From: an uncultured Sulfurovum sp. | Lineage (GTDB): Bacteria; Campylobacterota; Campylobacteria; Campylobacterales; Sulfurovaceae | DNA: 33,354 nt | Assembly (NCBI GenBank): GCA_902727915.1 | Contig: CACVAU010000050.1 | Span: 16,224 to 49,577 of the forward strand | Direction of reading: 5' to 3' | In this document: piece by piece, positions 27,086-33,354 of the stretch | Position numbering within the stretch: position 1 is the stretch's first letter | Layout of the letters: each line of letters begins with the position of its first letter | The notes under the pieces: model-generated | The model's input: only the letters and a program-made list of their open reading frames with translations | The model's database searches: none | What the model was told of the DNA's origin: nothing | Made by a program: the position numbers and the translations under genes

Positions 27086-27985
27086 ATGAATAGTGGTAAA
27101 TTGGTCTCAGGTATAGCTGCTTTAGCTATTTACTTAAGTCTTATATTTTTAATCTTATATTTTTACAATATTCATCAAATCAAAGCTAAAAATTATGTAG
27201 AAAAAAATGCTGATAGAGTAACTGTAACTTTGGTTAATAGTGACAAAACAGTTTTTAATAAGAGTGAAAAAACATCAACAGCTAAAACACCTGTTGTGCC
27301 AATTATTCCTTTGATACCTAAAAAAAGTGAAGCTAAAAAAACACCTCCAGTCAAAAAAAGTATTCCCAAAAAAGTTATTCCTAAAAAAACAGTACCAAAG
27401 AAAGTGATACCTAAAAAAGTTGTACCCAAAAAGGTAATACCCAAAAAAGTCCCTCCTAAAAAAACAGTACCTAAGAAGGTAGTTCCTAAAAAAGATGTGC
27501 CAAAAAAAGTTCCAGCAAAGGTAGTTCCCCCAAAAAAGAAAGTACCTAAAAAAACAGCTAAAGATTTGTTTTCTTCAGTAAAGACTAAAGATGTTAAACG
27601 AACACCTGTTAAAAAAGTACCGAAAGTTCCTGTGGAACAACCCAGTTCTATTAAACATAGTTCTTCGGTAACAGACAGAATCAAAGCCACACATCAAAGT
27701 GGTCGTGTTTCAAATGCCAATCGTGATAAAGGAATTGAAAATGCCTATATTGCAAAAGTAAAACGACACATGATGAACTGGAACGCAGTGGGTGCAAAAG
27801 GACAACAAGTAACCATTGTTTTAACCATTTATAATAGTGGTAAATTTAGATATACCATTGCTGGTAATCCAGGAGTTATGAAAAATAGTTTAACACAATA
27901 TTTAGATACTTTAAATAGAATTGGATTAGGACGGCATAAGAAGTCTACTCCGTATTCTATTAAAGTACCTTATACGTTACGCTAA
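27086..27985 (+). CDS. tolA: TolA/TonB-like energy-transducing envelope protein
   Basis: A 299-residue protein. One N-terminal membrane helix (about 8-28, SGIAALAIYLSLIFLILYFY) anchors it in the inner membrane. A long Lys/Pro-rich periplasmic spacer (about 72-185) contains ten consecutive xPKKx pentapeptides. The C-terminal domain (about 215-299: AYIAKVKRHMMNWN, VTIVLTIYNSGKFRYTI, LDTLNRIGLG) is TonB/TolA-like. It probably links TolQR in the inner membrane to TolB/Pal at the outer membrane. The following tolB-pal-cpoB genes favour TolA over TonB. tolQ and tolR, usually just upstream in relatives, are not in this window. The ATG has AAAGGAAAAAG before it. Confidence 0.82.
   Translation: MNSGKLVSGIAALAIYLSLIFLILYFYNIHQIKAKNYVEKNADRVTVTLVNSDKTVFNKSEKTSTAKTPVVPIIPLIPKKSEAKKTPPVKKSIPKKVIPKKTVPKKVIPKKVVPKKVIPKKVPPKKTVPKKVVPKKDVPKKVPAKVVPPKKKVPKKTAKDLFSSVKTKDVKRTPVKKVPKVPVEQPSSIKHSSSVTDRIKATHQSGRVSNANRDKGIENAYIAKVKRHMMNWNAVGAKGQQVTIVLTIYNSGKFRYTIAGNPGVMKNSLTQYLDTLNRIGLGRHKKSTPYSIKVPYTLR
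27362..27511 (+). repeat. Ten 15-bp tandem repeats coding for xPKKx in the TolA-like spacer
   Basis: Ten contiguous pentapeptides, IPKKV to VPKKV, with variation at the first and last residue (I/V/P and V/T/D). The DNA is a degenerate 15-bp repeat with A-runs that could change length by slippage. Confidence 0.9.
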
Positions 27986-27999
27986 GCATTTAGGACAAT

Positions 28000-28005
28000 T
28001 ATAAT
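28000..28005 (+). promoter_or_regulatory. Possible -10 element upstream of tolB
   Basis: TATAAT lies 46 bp before the tolB ATG in the 66-bp gap after the TolA-like gene. No clear -35. It could allow tolB-pal-cpoB transcription separate from tolA. Confidence 0.3.
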
Positions 28006-28051
28006 ACAATAATGTGGAATAATTCATCACAAAAAACTAAAAAGGATAGAT

Positions 28052-29284
28052 ATGAGATATATACTATTTTTTCTATTAACATTTAATCTGCATTCATTTG
28101 ATGCTGTGTTAGATATAGAAAAAGATGTTGAAACTAAAGCAACGTTATCAATTATGGAAGATAGTTCAACAGCTGGTAGTACTGTTATGCACTCTAAAAT
28201 GTTCAATGTATTATTGAATGATTTGAAAATAAGTGGACATTTTACGGTAGACACCCAATTACGAAGAGGGGGATTTGATGACATGCTTGTGCCTGTTGAA
28301 TTGCATAGTCGAGAGTATCTTTTAAAGTATAAATATGGTGCAAGAGGAACGACTTTAAGTGTAAAGCTAATTCGTGTGGCTGATGCTTTTATGGTTTTTC
28401 AAAATAATTACTCTATTAATGAAATGGCACGTTATCCATTTTTAGCACATAATGCTGTGGTAGAGCTAAATAAGATTTTAGGTTTTGAAGATATCTCTTG
28501 GATGAAACGTAATATACTTTTTTCTAAATACACCAGTTCAGGTAAGAGTGAAATATGGATTGCTGATTATACTTTGAGTTTTGCATCGGTAATTTTACGT
28601 GGAGGATTAAACCTCTTTCCAAAATGGGCAAACCCTGCACAAAGTGCTTTTTATTATACTTCTTATAATCTTGACATACCAACACTCTATAAAGTAGATA
28701 TGAACACAGGTTCAAGAAAAAAAGTAATTGCATCGGAAGGAATGTTGGTAGCTTCAGATGTAAGTCAAGATGGAAATCGTGTATTGTTAACCATGGCACC
28801 TAATGGTCAGACAGATATCTATGAATTTTCTGTGGCTTCTAAATCTACAAATCGTTTAACAAATTTTTCTGGTATTGATGTGAATGGAAAATACATTGGA
28901 GATGAAAGTCAAATTGCATTTGTATCAAATAGAATAGGTCGAGCGAATATCTATACTAAGGCAATAGGTTCACGGTCAGTTTCACGTGCAGCACGTTATG
29001 GTAATAACAATGATTCTTGTGATGCTTTTGGTCAACATTTACTTTATTCTGTTAAAGAAGGAGGTTCTTCAAATATTTACTTAGGTTCTGTTTCTAGTTC
29101 GTATGTGAGACCCTTAACTTCTAATGGACGTAATCAATTACCACGTTTTTCTTCTGATGGAAAAGTAATTTTATATATTAAGCAAAATGGTGGAAGAAAT
29201 TCGATAGGCTATATGAATTTGGCTACAAAACAGAGTGCACTTTTCGCCATGAAAAGTGGAAAAATACAATCAATTGATTGGTAA
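28052..29284 (+). CDS. tolB: Tol-Pal system protein TolB
   Basis: A 410-residue periplasmic protein. The signal peptide is MRYILFFLLTFNLHSF. The N-terminal alpha/beta domain (about 30-140) is followed by a six-bladed propeller of TolB repeats, for example ASDVSQDGNRVLLTM, GDESQIAFVSNRIGRANIYT and LPRFSSDGKVILYIKQNGGR. It binds Pal and the TolA C terminus during envelope constriction at division. The length fits the family. AAAGGA precedes the ATG. pal follows after 28 bp. Confidence 0.95.
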   Translation: MRYILFFLLTFNLHSFDAVLDIEKDVETKATLSIMEDSSTAGSTVMHSKMFNVLLNDLKISGHFTVDTQLRRGGFDDMLVPVELHSREYLLKYKYGARGTTLSVKLIRVADAFMVFQNNYSINEMARYPFLAHNAVVELNKILGFEDISWMKRNILFSKYTSSGKSEIWIADYTLSFASVILRGGLNLFPKWANPAQSAFYYTSYNLDIPTLYKVDMNTGSRKKVIASEGMLVASDVSQDGNRVLLTMAPNGQTDIYEFSVASKSTNRLTNFSGIDVNGKYIGDESQIAFVSNRIGRANIYTKAIGSRSVSRAARYGNNNDSCDAFGQHLLYSVKEGGSSNIYLGSVSSSYVRPLTSNGRNQLPRFSSDGKVILYIKQNGGRNSIGYMNLATKQSALFAMKSGKIQSIDW

Positions 29285-29312
29285 AATGTAATTCAATGAA
29301 AAAGGAAGAAGA

Positions 29313-29882
29313 ATGAAGAAACATATGCTATTGGCAATAACAGCAGCAGCCCTATTAACTACAGGATGTGCACAAAAAAAGATAAATACGACTGATGTAG
29401 TAAGTAGTAATGGGACTACAGTTCCTGGTGGTGCTAATGGTACAAACTTATATAATAATGTTGACCCTCTGGGACAAGGTATGAGTCAAGGTAATGGCAT
29501 GTATGGTAATCAAAATGGTCTTTATGCTAATGAAAATGGGATGTATGGTGATGCTGGTGTACAAAATATTTATTTTGGTATTGACCAATACAGCATTACT
29601 TCTGAAAAATTAGGACAAATTTCACATAATGCTAATTTATTACGAAATAGTGGTAAAGTAAAAATTGAAGGACATTGTGATGCTTCAGGTTCAGATGAAT
29701 ACAATTATGCACTGGGATTAAAAAGAGCCAAAGCAACCAAGGATGCGTTATTGGCGAATGGTATCTCTGGAAATAATATTATTTTAGTAAGTATGGGTGA
29801 AAGTTCACCAGAATGTTATACAAGTTCTTCAGCAGATTGTTATTCTAAAAATAGACGCGTTGAATTTAAAGTTATGCAATAA
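29313..29882 (+). CDS. pal: Peptidoglycan-associated lipoprotein Pal
   Basis: A 189-residue outer-membrane lipoprotein. The lipobox LLTTGC places the lipidated Cys at 19. A Gly/Asn/Tyr-rich linker (about 35-80, with repeated GNGMYGNQNGLYANENGMYG) precedes the OmpA-like domain (about 85-189), where VKIEGHCDASGSDEYN and the LGLKRAKATKDAL helix form the peptidoglycan (diaminopimelate) pocket. The end NRRVEFKVM is the OmpA C-terminal signature. Works with TolB and CpoB encoded on either side. Confidence 0.95.
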   Translation: MKKHMLLAITAAALLTTGCAQKKINTTDVVSSNGTTVPGGANGTNLYNNVDPLGQGMSQGNGMYGNQNGLYANENGMYGDAGVQNIYFGIDQYSITSEKLGQISHNANLLRNSGKVKIEGHCDASGSDEYNYALGLKRAKATKDALLANGISGNNIILVSMGESSPECYTSSSADCYSKNRRVEFKVMQ

Positions 29883-29918
29883 ATTCAGATTAAAAATTAA
29901 ATATAATTTGGAAAATAA

Positions 29919-30716
29919 ATGTTAAGTAAAAATAAAATGATTTTTGTTGGTTTTATAGGTTTGTTATCCTTACTTCATGCTTATGAACCTTCGGTTTATG
30001 GAGCAGGTGACATTAATAGTGCCAGTCCATATGGTTTAACTAAAACAGAACAGGCTGTTCTTGAAAATAAAAAAACACTTCAAATGCTTTACAATCGAAT
30101 GACAGAACAACAACGAAAAATTGATGGTTTGACTACTGTTATTGAGGGGCAAAATAGAGAGATTCTTGAACTTAAAGAAGAGTTGGCGACACAACAAGCA
30201 AATACAGCTAAGGCTTCAGACGATAATAGTACCTATTTACTATTGCTTGAAATGGGACAAAGTATTGACCATATTAATAGTACTTATGTCACTAAGGATG
30301 AGTTAAAAAAGGCACTAGCAGGAAGTAGATCAAGTACAACACTTGGTTCTCCCATTGGGAGTAACTCTGCTGATGATAGTTACAGAGAAGGGGTTCAACT
30401 ATTTGGAAAACGAAGCTATAATGCTTCAAAAATACGATTTGAACAAGCTGTAGCCGAAAACTATAAACCTGCTGCTTCAAATTATTATTTGGGTGAGATT
30501 GCTTATTATACACATAACTATAAAGATGCTGTTAGTTATTTTAAATTGAGTGCCTCACTTTATGATCAAGCATCGTATATGGATGTACTCTTTTTACATA
30601 CAGCAATTTCATTGGATAAAACTGGAGAAAAGCAACAAGCACAAACTTTTTATCAACATGTTATAGATACTTATCCTACTAAAAAAGCTGCTTCTATTGC
30701 ACGAAACAGAATGTAA
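29919..30716 (+). CDS. cpoB: Cell-division coordinator CpoB (YbgF), Tol-Pal associated TPR protein
   Basis: A 265-residue periplasmic protein. The signal peptide is about residues 1-21 (GLLSLLHA cleavage). A coiled coil follows at about 40-95 (RMTEQQRKIDGL..., REILELKEELATQ). A Ser/Gly linker and TPR units fill about 150-265 (YREGVQLFGKRSYNASKIRF, AASNYYLGEIAYYTHNYKDA). In other bacteria CpoB trimers link Tol-Pal to peptidoglycan synthesis during division. The ATG is 36 bp after pal. Confidence 0.92.
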   Translation: MLSKNKMIFVGFIGLLSLLHAYEPSVYGAGDINSASPYGLTKTEQAVLENKKTLQMLYNRMTEQQRKIDGLTTVIEGQNREILELKEELATQQANTAKASDDNSTYLLLLEMGQSIDHINSTYVTKDELKKALAGSRSSTTLGSPIGSNSADDSYREGVQLFGKRSYNASKIRFEQAVAENYKPAASNYYLGEIAYYTHNYKDAVSYFKLSASLYDQASYMDVLFLHTAISLDKTGEKQQAQTFYQHVIDTYPTKKAASIARNRM

Positions 30717-30774
30717 TAAGTCTTAAATAAGTTTGCTTTGCTATGATGTGGCAAATTTATAATTAGGAGATTCT

Positions 30775-31299
30775 ATGACAATTACTGATGAAAATTGTGT
30801 TGTAGGTATTGAGTACGAAGTAAAAGAAGCTGGAACAGCTGATATCGTTGATTCTAATAAAGGTTCAGGTCAACCTTTAGAGTTTATTATGGGTAAAGGT
30901 CAGATTATTCCTGGTCTTGAAAAAGGTTTATGTGGTATGGGTAAAGATGAGTCTGCTGACTTAATGATTCCTTCTGCTGATGCCTATGGTGAATATAATC
31001 CTGAAGCGATTCAGACTTTACCAATTGATCAATTTGAGGGTGTAGAACTCAAAGAAGGTCTTACACTTTATGGTCAAAGTGAAGATGGTCAAACAACACA
31101 AGTTATTGTTAAGTCATTTACAGAAGAGACGGTAGAAATTGATTTTAACCACCCAATGGCTGGTAAAGATTTAATGTTTTCTGTAACTGTTAAAGATGCA
31201 AGAGAAGCTACACCTGCAGAGATTGAAGCAGGTGTTGTTGGTGCTGGTGAAGAAGCTGCTGCTGGTGGTTCTTGTGGTACAGGTTGTGGTTGTCACTAA
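30775..31299 (+). CDS. slyD: SlyD-type FKBP peptidyl-prolyl isomerase
   Basis: A 174-residue cis-trans prolyl isomerase and chaperone. The FKBP part has EFIMGKGQIIPGLEKGLCGM (about 37-56) and ends in FNHPMAGKDLMFSVTVKDAR. The inserted-in-flap chaperone domain lies at about 70-125 (YGEYNPEAIQTLPIDQF), as in SlyD. The tail GGSCGTGCGCH (164-174) gives three Cys and a terminal His as a likely Ni/Zn site, a shortened version of the metal-binding SlyD tail. AGGAG precedes the ATG. A possible extended -10 (TGCTATGAT) lies at 30739-30747. A strong terminator follows. Confidence 0.94.
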   Translation: MTITDENCVVGIEYEVKEAGTADIVDSNKGSGQPLEFIMGKGQIIPGLEKGLCGMGKDESADLMIPSADAYGEYNPEAIQTLPIDQFEGVELKEGLTLYGQSEDGQTTQVIVKSFTEETVEIDFNHPMAGKDLMFSVTVKDAREATPAEIEAGVVGAGEEAAAGGSCGTGCGCH

Positions 31300-31310
31300 G
31301 CTTTGACACT

Positions 31311-31350
31311 TATATTTCATATATCTTTATATATGAAATATATTATTTTT
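31311..31350 (+). terminator. Terminator after slyD
   Basis: TATATTTCATATAT (31311-31324) pairs with ATATATGAAATATA (31329-31342) around CTTT, followed by TTATTTTTTATT. It closes the Tol-Pal/slyD region. Confidence 0.8.
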
Positions 31351-31404
31351 TATTAACTTCTTTTTATTTTTTCTCTTTTATATAAAACTTCTAAACTCAT
31401 TTCC

Positions 31405-31410
31405 TATAAT
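31405..31410 (+). promoter_or_regulatory. Possible -10 element upstream of the surface lipoprotein gene
   Basis: TATAAT in the 188-bp gap after slyD, 78 bp before the next ATG. No clear -35 box. Confidence 0.3.
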
Positions 31411-31487
31411 TTAAAATTAATTTAAGTCCTTGTAATAAGTTATTTTAATAGAATATTCTAAAGATACTTGAAAATAGGAATTAGGAT

Positions 31488-33354
31488 ATGAGACATTTAC
31501 TAAATCGACAAAAACTTACTGCTTTGATGTTATTCATTTTATTATTTACTGCTTGTGGGGGTGGAGGAAGTTCCTCTTCAAATGTAGAAAATGACGTTGA
31601 TAATCCCAGCGAAACAATAGTAAAACCAACGACTTTATCAGGAAAAATTATTGATGGAGAGATATCAGGTGCTACGGTTTTTTTAGATTTAAATAGAAAC
31701 AGCACACTTGATAGCGATGAGCCAACAGCCACAAGTGATGGTAATGGTACTTTTGTCTTAGAACTTAGCGATGAGCATAAAAATCATAGAAATTATCTGA
31801 ATAAAAAAGCACCTATTATTATTTATGGAGGTGTAGATATTCGTACAGGTGATGCTTTCGAAGATTATATGACAGCCATGATAGAAGATGAAAACCTTAC
31901 TAATGTTACGCCTTTAAGTACACTTATTGCTGAGACTTTAGGTGAAGAGTTGGACAATGATGTGAATAATAGTTTAAATAATATTGATGTTAAGTTAGAC
32001 GAAATTAAAGCAAGTCTTGCTGAATTATTCGATATTAAACAAGATTTACTTACAAAAAACCCTATAGAACTTGCAAAAGAGGGAGATATCAGTCTTATCG
32101 ATACTTCGTTACAAATGCATAAAGTTGCTAAAAATATGAAAAAAGCAATGAAGGCTGAAGTAAAAAGTTTAAGACGTTCTATTTTAAAAAGTTATAGAGC
32201 CATTGCTAAAAGTTTAAAAAAATTAAATAAATCAGCTATTCGAAGTGGTGATACAGCTTTAGCCACAGCCTTAGATGATGCTTTTGAGGATAATACATTA
32301 TTTGATAATGAATTTAAACAAACAATTAAAGAGGAATCCAAAGAACTTTCAAGAGATATTACAGACTTTTGGCAAAGAAATAAAGTAAGTCTAAGTGAAA
32401 CAGACATAACAACGGTACTTAATGGTCTTGAAATTGTTATTGTGGATGCTAATAGTAGTATTGAAACAGATACGGAAGCTCCAAAATTAATTTTATTAGG
32501 GCAATCTGAAGTAACGATAACCGAAGGAACTGAATACGTTGATAGTGGGGCGATTGCAATGGATAATAAAGATGGAGATATCAGTGCGAATATGCTTATT
32601 GATAATCCTGTTAATACCAATGTTGTTGGAAGTTATACAATTACTTATAATGTGCAAGATTCTAGTGGAAATATTGCAGAGCAAATTAATAGAATAGTTT
32701 TTGTAAAAGAAGATACTTCTGTTATAGAAACTGATACCACCAAACCTATTATTACCCTTGTAGGGGCATCAACGGTAAGTATATATCAAAACAGTACCTA
32801 CAGCGATGCAGGAGCGACAGCGAGTGATAACATTGATGGAGATATCAGTGCGAATATTGTGGTGAATAATCCTGTGGCAAGTAATACCATTGGGGAATAT
32901 ACGGTGACGTATAATGTGAAAGATAGCAGTGAGAATGAAGCAGAAGAAGTAACAAGAACGGTTAAAGTGATTGCTGTGCCTCCAGTAGCAGATACGACTA
33001 AACCAGTGATTAGCCGTGTGGGAGCATCAACGGTAAGTATTTATCAAAACAGTACCTATAGCGATGCAGGAGCAACGGCGAGTGATAACATTGATGGAGA
33101 TATCAGTGCGAATATTGTGGTGAATAATTCTGTGGCAAGTAATACCATTGGGGAATACACGGTGACGTATAATGTAAAAGATAGCAGTGAGAATGAAGCA
33201 GAAGAAGTAACAAGAACAGTTAAAGTGATTGCTGTGCCTCCAGTAGCTGATACCACTAAACCAGTGATTAGCCGTGTGGGAGCATCAACGGTAAGTATAT
33301 ATCAAAACAGTACCTATAGCGATGCAGGAGCAACGGCGAGTGATAACATTGATG
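31488..33354 (+). CDS. Large surface lipoprotein with tandem Ig-like repeats (partial, runs off right edge)
   Basis: Open without a stop to the window end (622 codons seen). The signal peptide ends LLFTAC, giving lipid-bearing Cys23, followed by a GGGGSSSS linker. Residues about 50-85 (GKIIDGEISGATVFLDLNRN, STLDSDEPT) resemble Cna-B/carboxypeptidase-regulatory-like folds with an acidic calcium loop. A helical Lys-rich part covers about 150-310. From about 326 come Ig-like domains of the DUF5011/cadherin-like type (APKLILLGQSEVTITEG, DKDGDISANMLIDNPV-like units, GSYTITYNVQDSSGN). The first is divergent. The next ones are near-identical 86-residue repeats. Probably a long adhesin or surface stalk. 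AGGAA lies eight bases before the ATG. The total length and anchor lie beyond the window. Confidence 0.88.
   Translation, partial: MRHLLNRQKLTALMLFILLFTACGGGGSSSSNVENDVDNPSETIVKPTTLSGKIIDGEISGATVFLDLNRNSTLDSDEPTATSDGNGTFVLELSDEHKNHRNYLNKKAPIIIYGGVDIRTGDAFEDYMTAMIEDENLTNVTPLSTLIAETLGEELDNDVNNSLNNIDVKLDEIKASLAELFDIKQDLLTKNPIELAKEGDISLIDTSLQMHKVAKNMKKAMKAEVKSLRRSILKSYRAIAKSLKKLNKSAIRSGDTALATALDDAFEDNTLFDNEFKQTIKEESKELSRDITDFWQRNKVSLSETDITTVLNGLEIVIVDANSSIETDTEAPKLILLGQSEVTITEGTEYVDSGAIAMDNKDGDISANMLIDNPVNTNVVGSYTITYNVQDSSGNIAEQINRIVFVKEDTSVIETDTTKPIITLVGASTVSIYQNSTYSDAGATASDNIDGDISANIVVNNPVASNTIGEYTVTYNVKDSSENEAEEVTRTVKVIAVPPVADTTKPVISRVGASTVSIYQNSTYSDAGATASDNIDGDISANIVVNNSVASNTIGEYTVTYNVKDSSENEAEEVTRTVKVIAVPPVADTTKPVISRVGASTVSIYQNSTYSDAGATASDNID
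32733..33354 (+). repeat. 258-bp in-frame tandem repeats of the Ig-like domain
   Basis: Units at 32733-32990, 32991-33248 and 33249-33354 (cut by the window end) each begin GATAC(C/G)AC(C/T)AAACC and contain GCATCAACGGTAAGTAT at the same offset. The second and third are almost identical. The first differs slightly near its start. The unit length of 86 codons equals one domain. Confidence 0.93.

Noticed and set aside
27193..27690. 165-codon antisense frame rich in Phe/Gly/Leu/Thr
   Set aside because: It is the complement of the Lys/Pro-rich TolA spacer repeats and exists only because that region has few stops on the other strand.
28977..28992. parS-like sequence CAGTTTCACGTGCAGC in tolB
   Set aside because: Only the left half matches the ParB-site palindrome. 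The right half does not, and it lies in conserved coding sequence far from parAB.
32192..32684. Antisense frames opposite the Ig-repeat lipoprotein
   Set aside because: The + strand frame is uninterrupted, has a lipoprotein signal and domain repeats. The minus-strand frames have no start signals or recognisable sequence.

Overview
The window comes from a low-GC, probably marine Campylobacterota (Epsilonproteobacteria). The evidence is gene order: fmt-birA-parA-parB followed by a split ATP synthase operon (b', b, delta, alpha, gamma, beta, epsilon, without a and c), then a TolA-like gene, tolB, pal, cpoB and slyD. This arrangement is typical of Sulfurimonas-, Sulfurovum- and Arcobacter-like genomes. 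I cannot name a genus from the sequence alone.

Layout. (1) 1-5358 is a very large CRISPR array with 82 repeats and 81 spacers, running off the left edge with no cas genes in view. Its repeat resembles clostridial type I-B repeats in both ends (ATTGAACC... / ...GTATTTAAAT). That places the leader to the left and the oldest end at about 5358. The last ten repeats are 31 bp instead of 30 bp, all with the same extra T. Two spacers are each present twice. (2) 5370-6843 is a small accessory patch: a Fic protein on the minus strand, a probable helix-turn-helix gene remnant overlapping its start, and a small unknown protein. (3) 6937-16041 is the conserved core: fmt, birA, parA, parB and the ATP synthase operon, closed by a hairpin. 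(4) 16181-20186 holds an unknown protein, a J1-crystallin/ADP-ribosylglycohydrolase-like protein, an SCP2-domain protein, a DHH phosphoesterase overlapping an Rrf2 regulator, and rpsO. (5) 20340-26212 is grpE-dnaK with a striking rearrangement. The last 492 bp of dnaK, stop codon included, occur twice. Each copy is followed by its own terminator, and between them lies a two-gene cargo encoding exported proteins: an Ig-like/calcium-loop protein and an alpha/beta-hydrolase-like protein. (6) 26352-31342 holds two small lipoproteins, then the TolA-like, TolB, Pal, CpoB and SlyD genes. (7) 31488 to the right edge is the start of a large surface lipoprotein with 258-bp tandem Ig-like repeats.

How the parts work together. 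ParA/ParB (segregation), the F1 sector and stator of ATP synthase, and the Tol-Pal envelope system are the housekeeping backbone. In many relatives tolQ/exbB and tolR/exbD sit between atpC and the TolA-like gene. Here about 11 kb of other genes occupies that place and neither gene is present in the window.

The best candidates for something undescribed are the dnaK 3'-end duplication with its two-gene exported cargo, and the abrupt 30/31-bp repeat switch in the CRISPR array.
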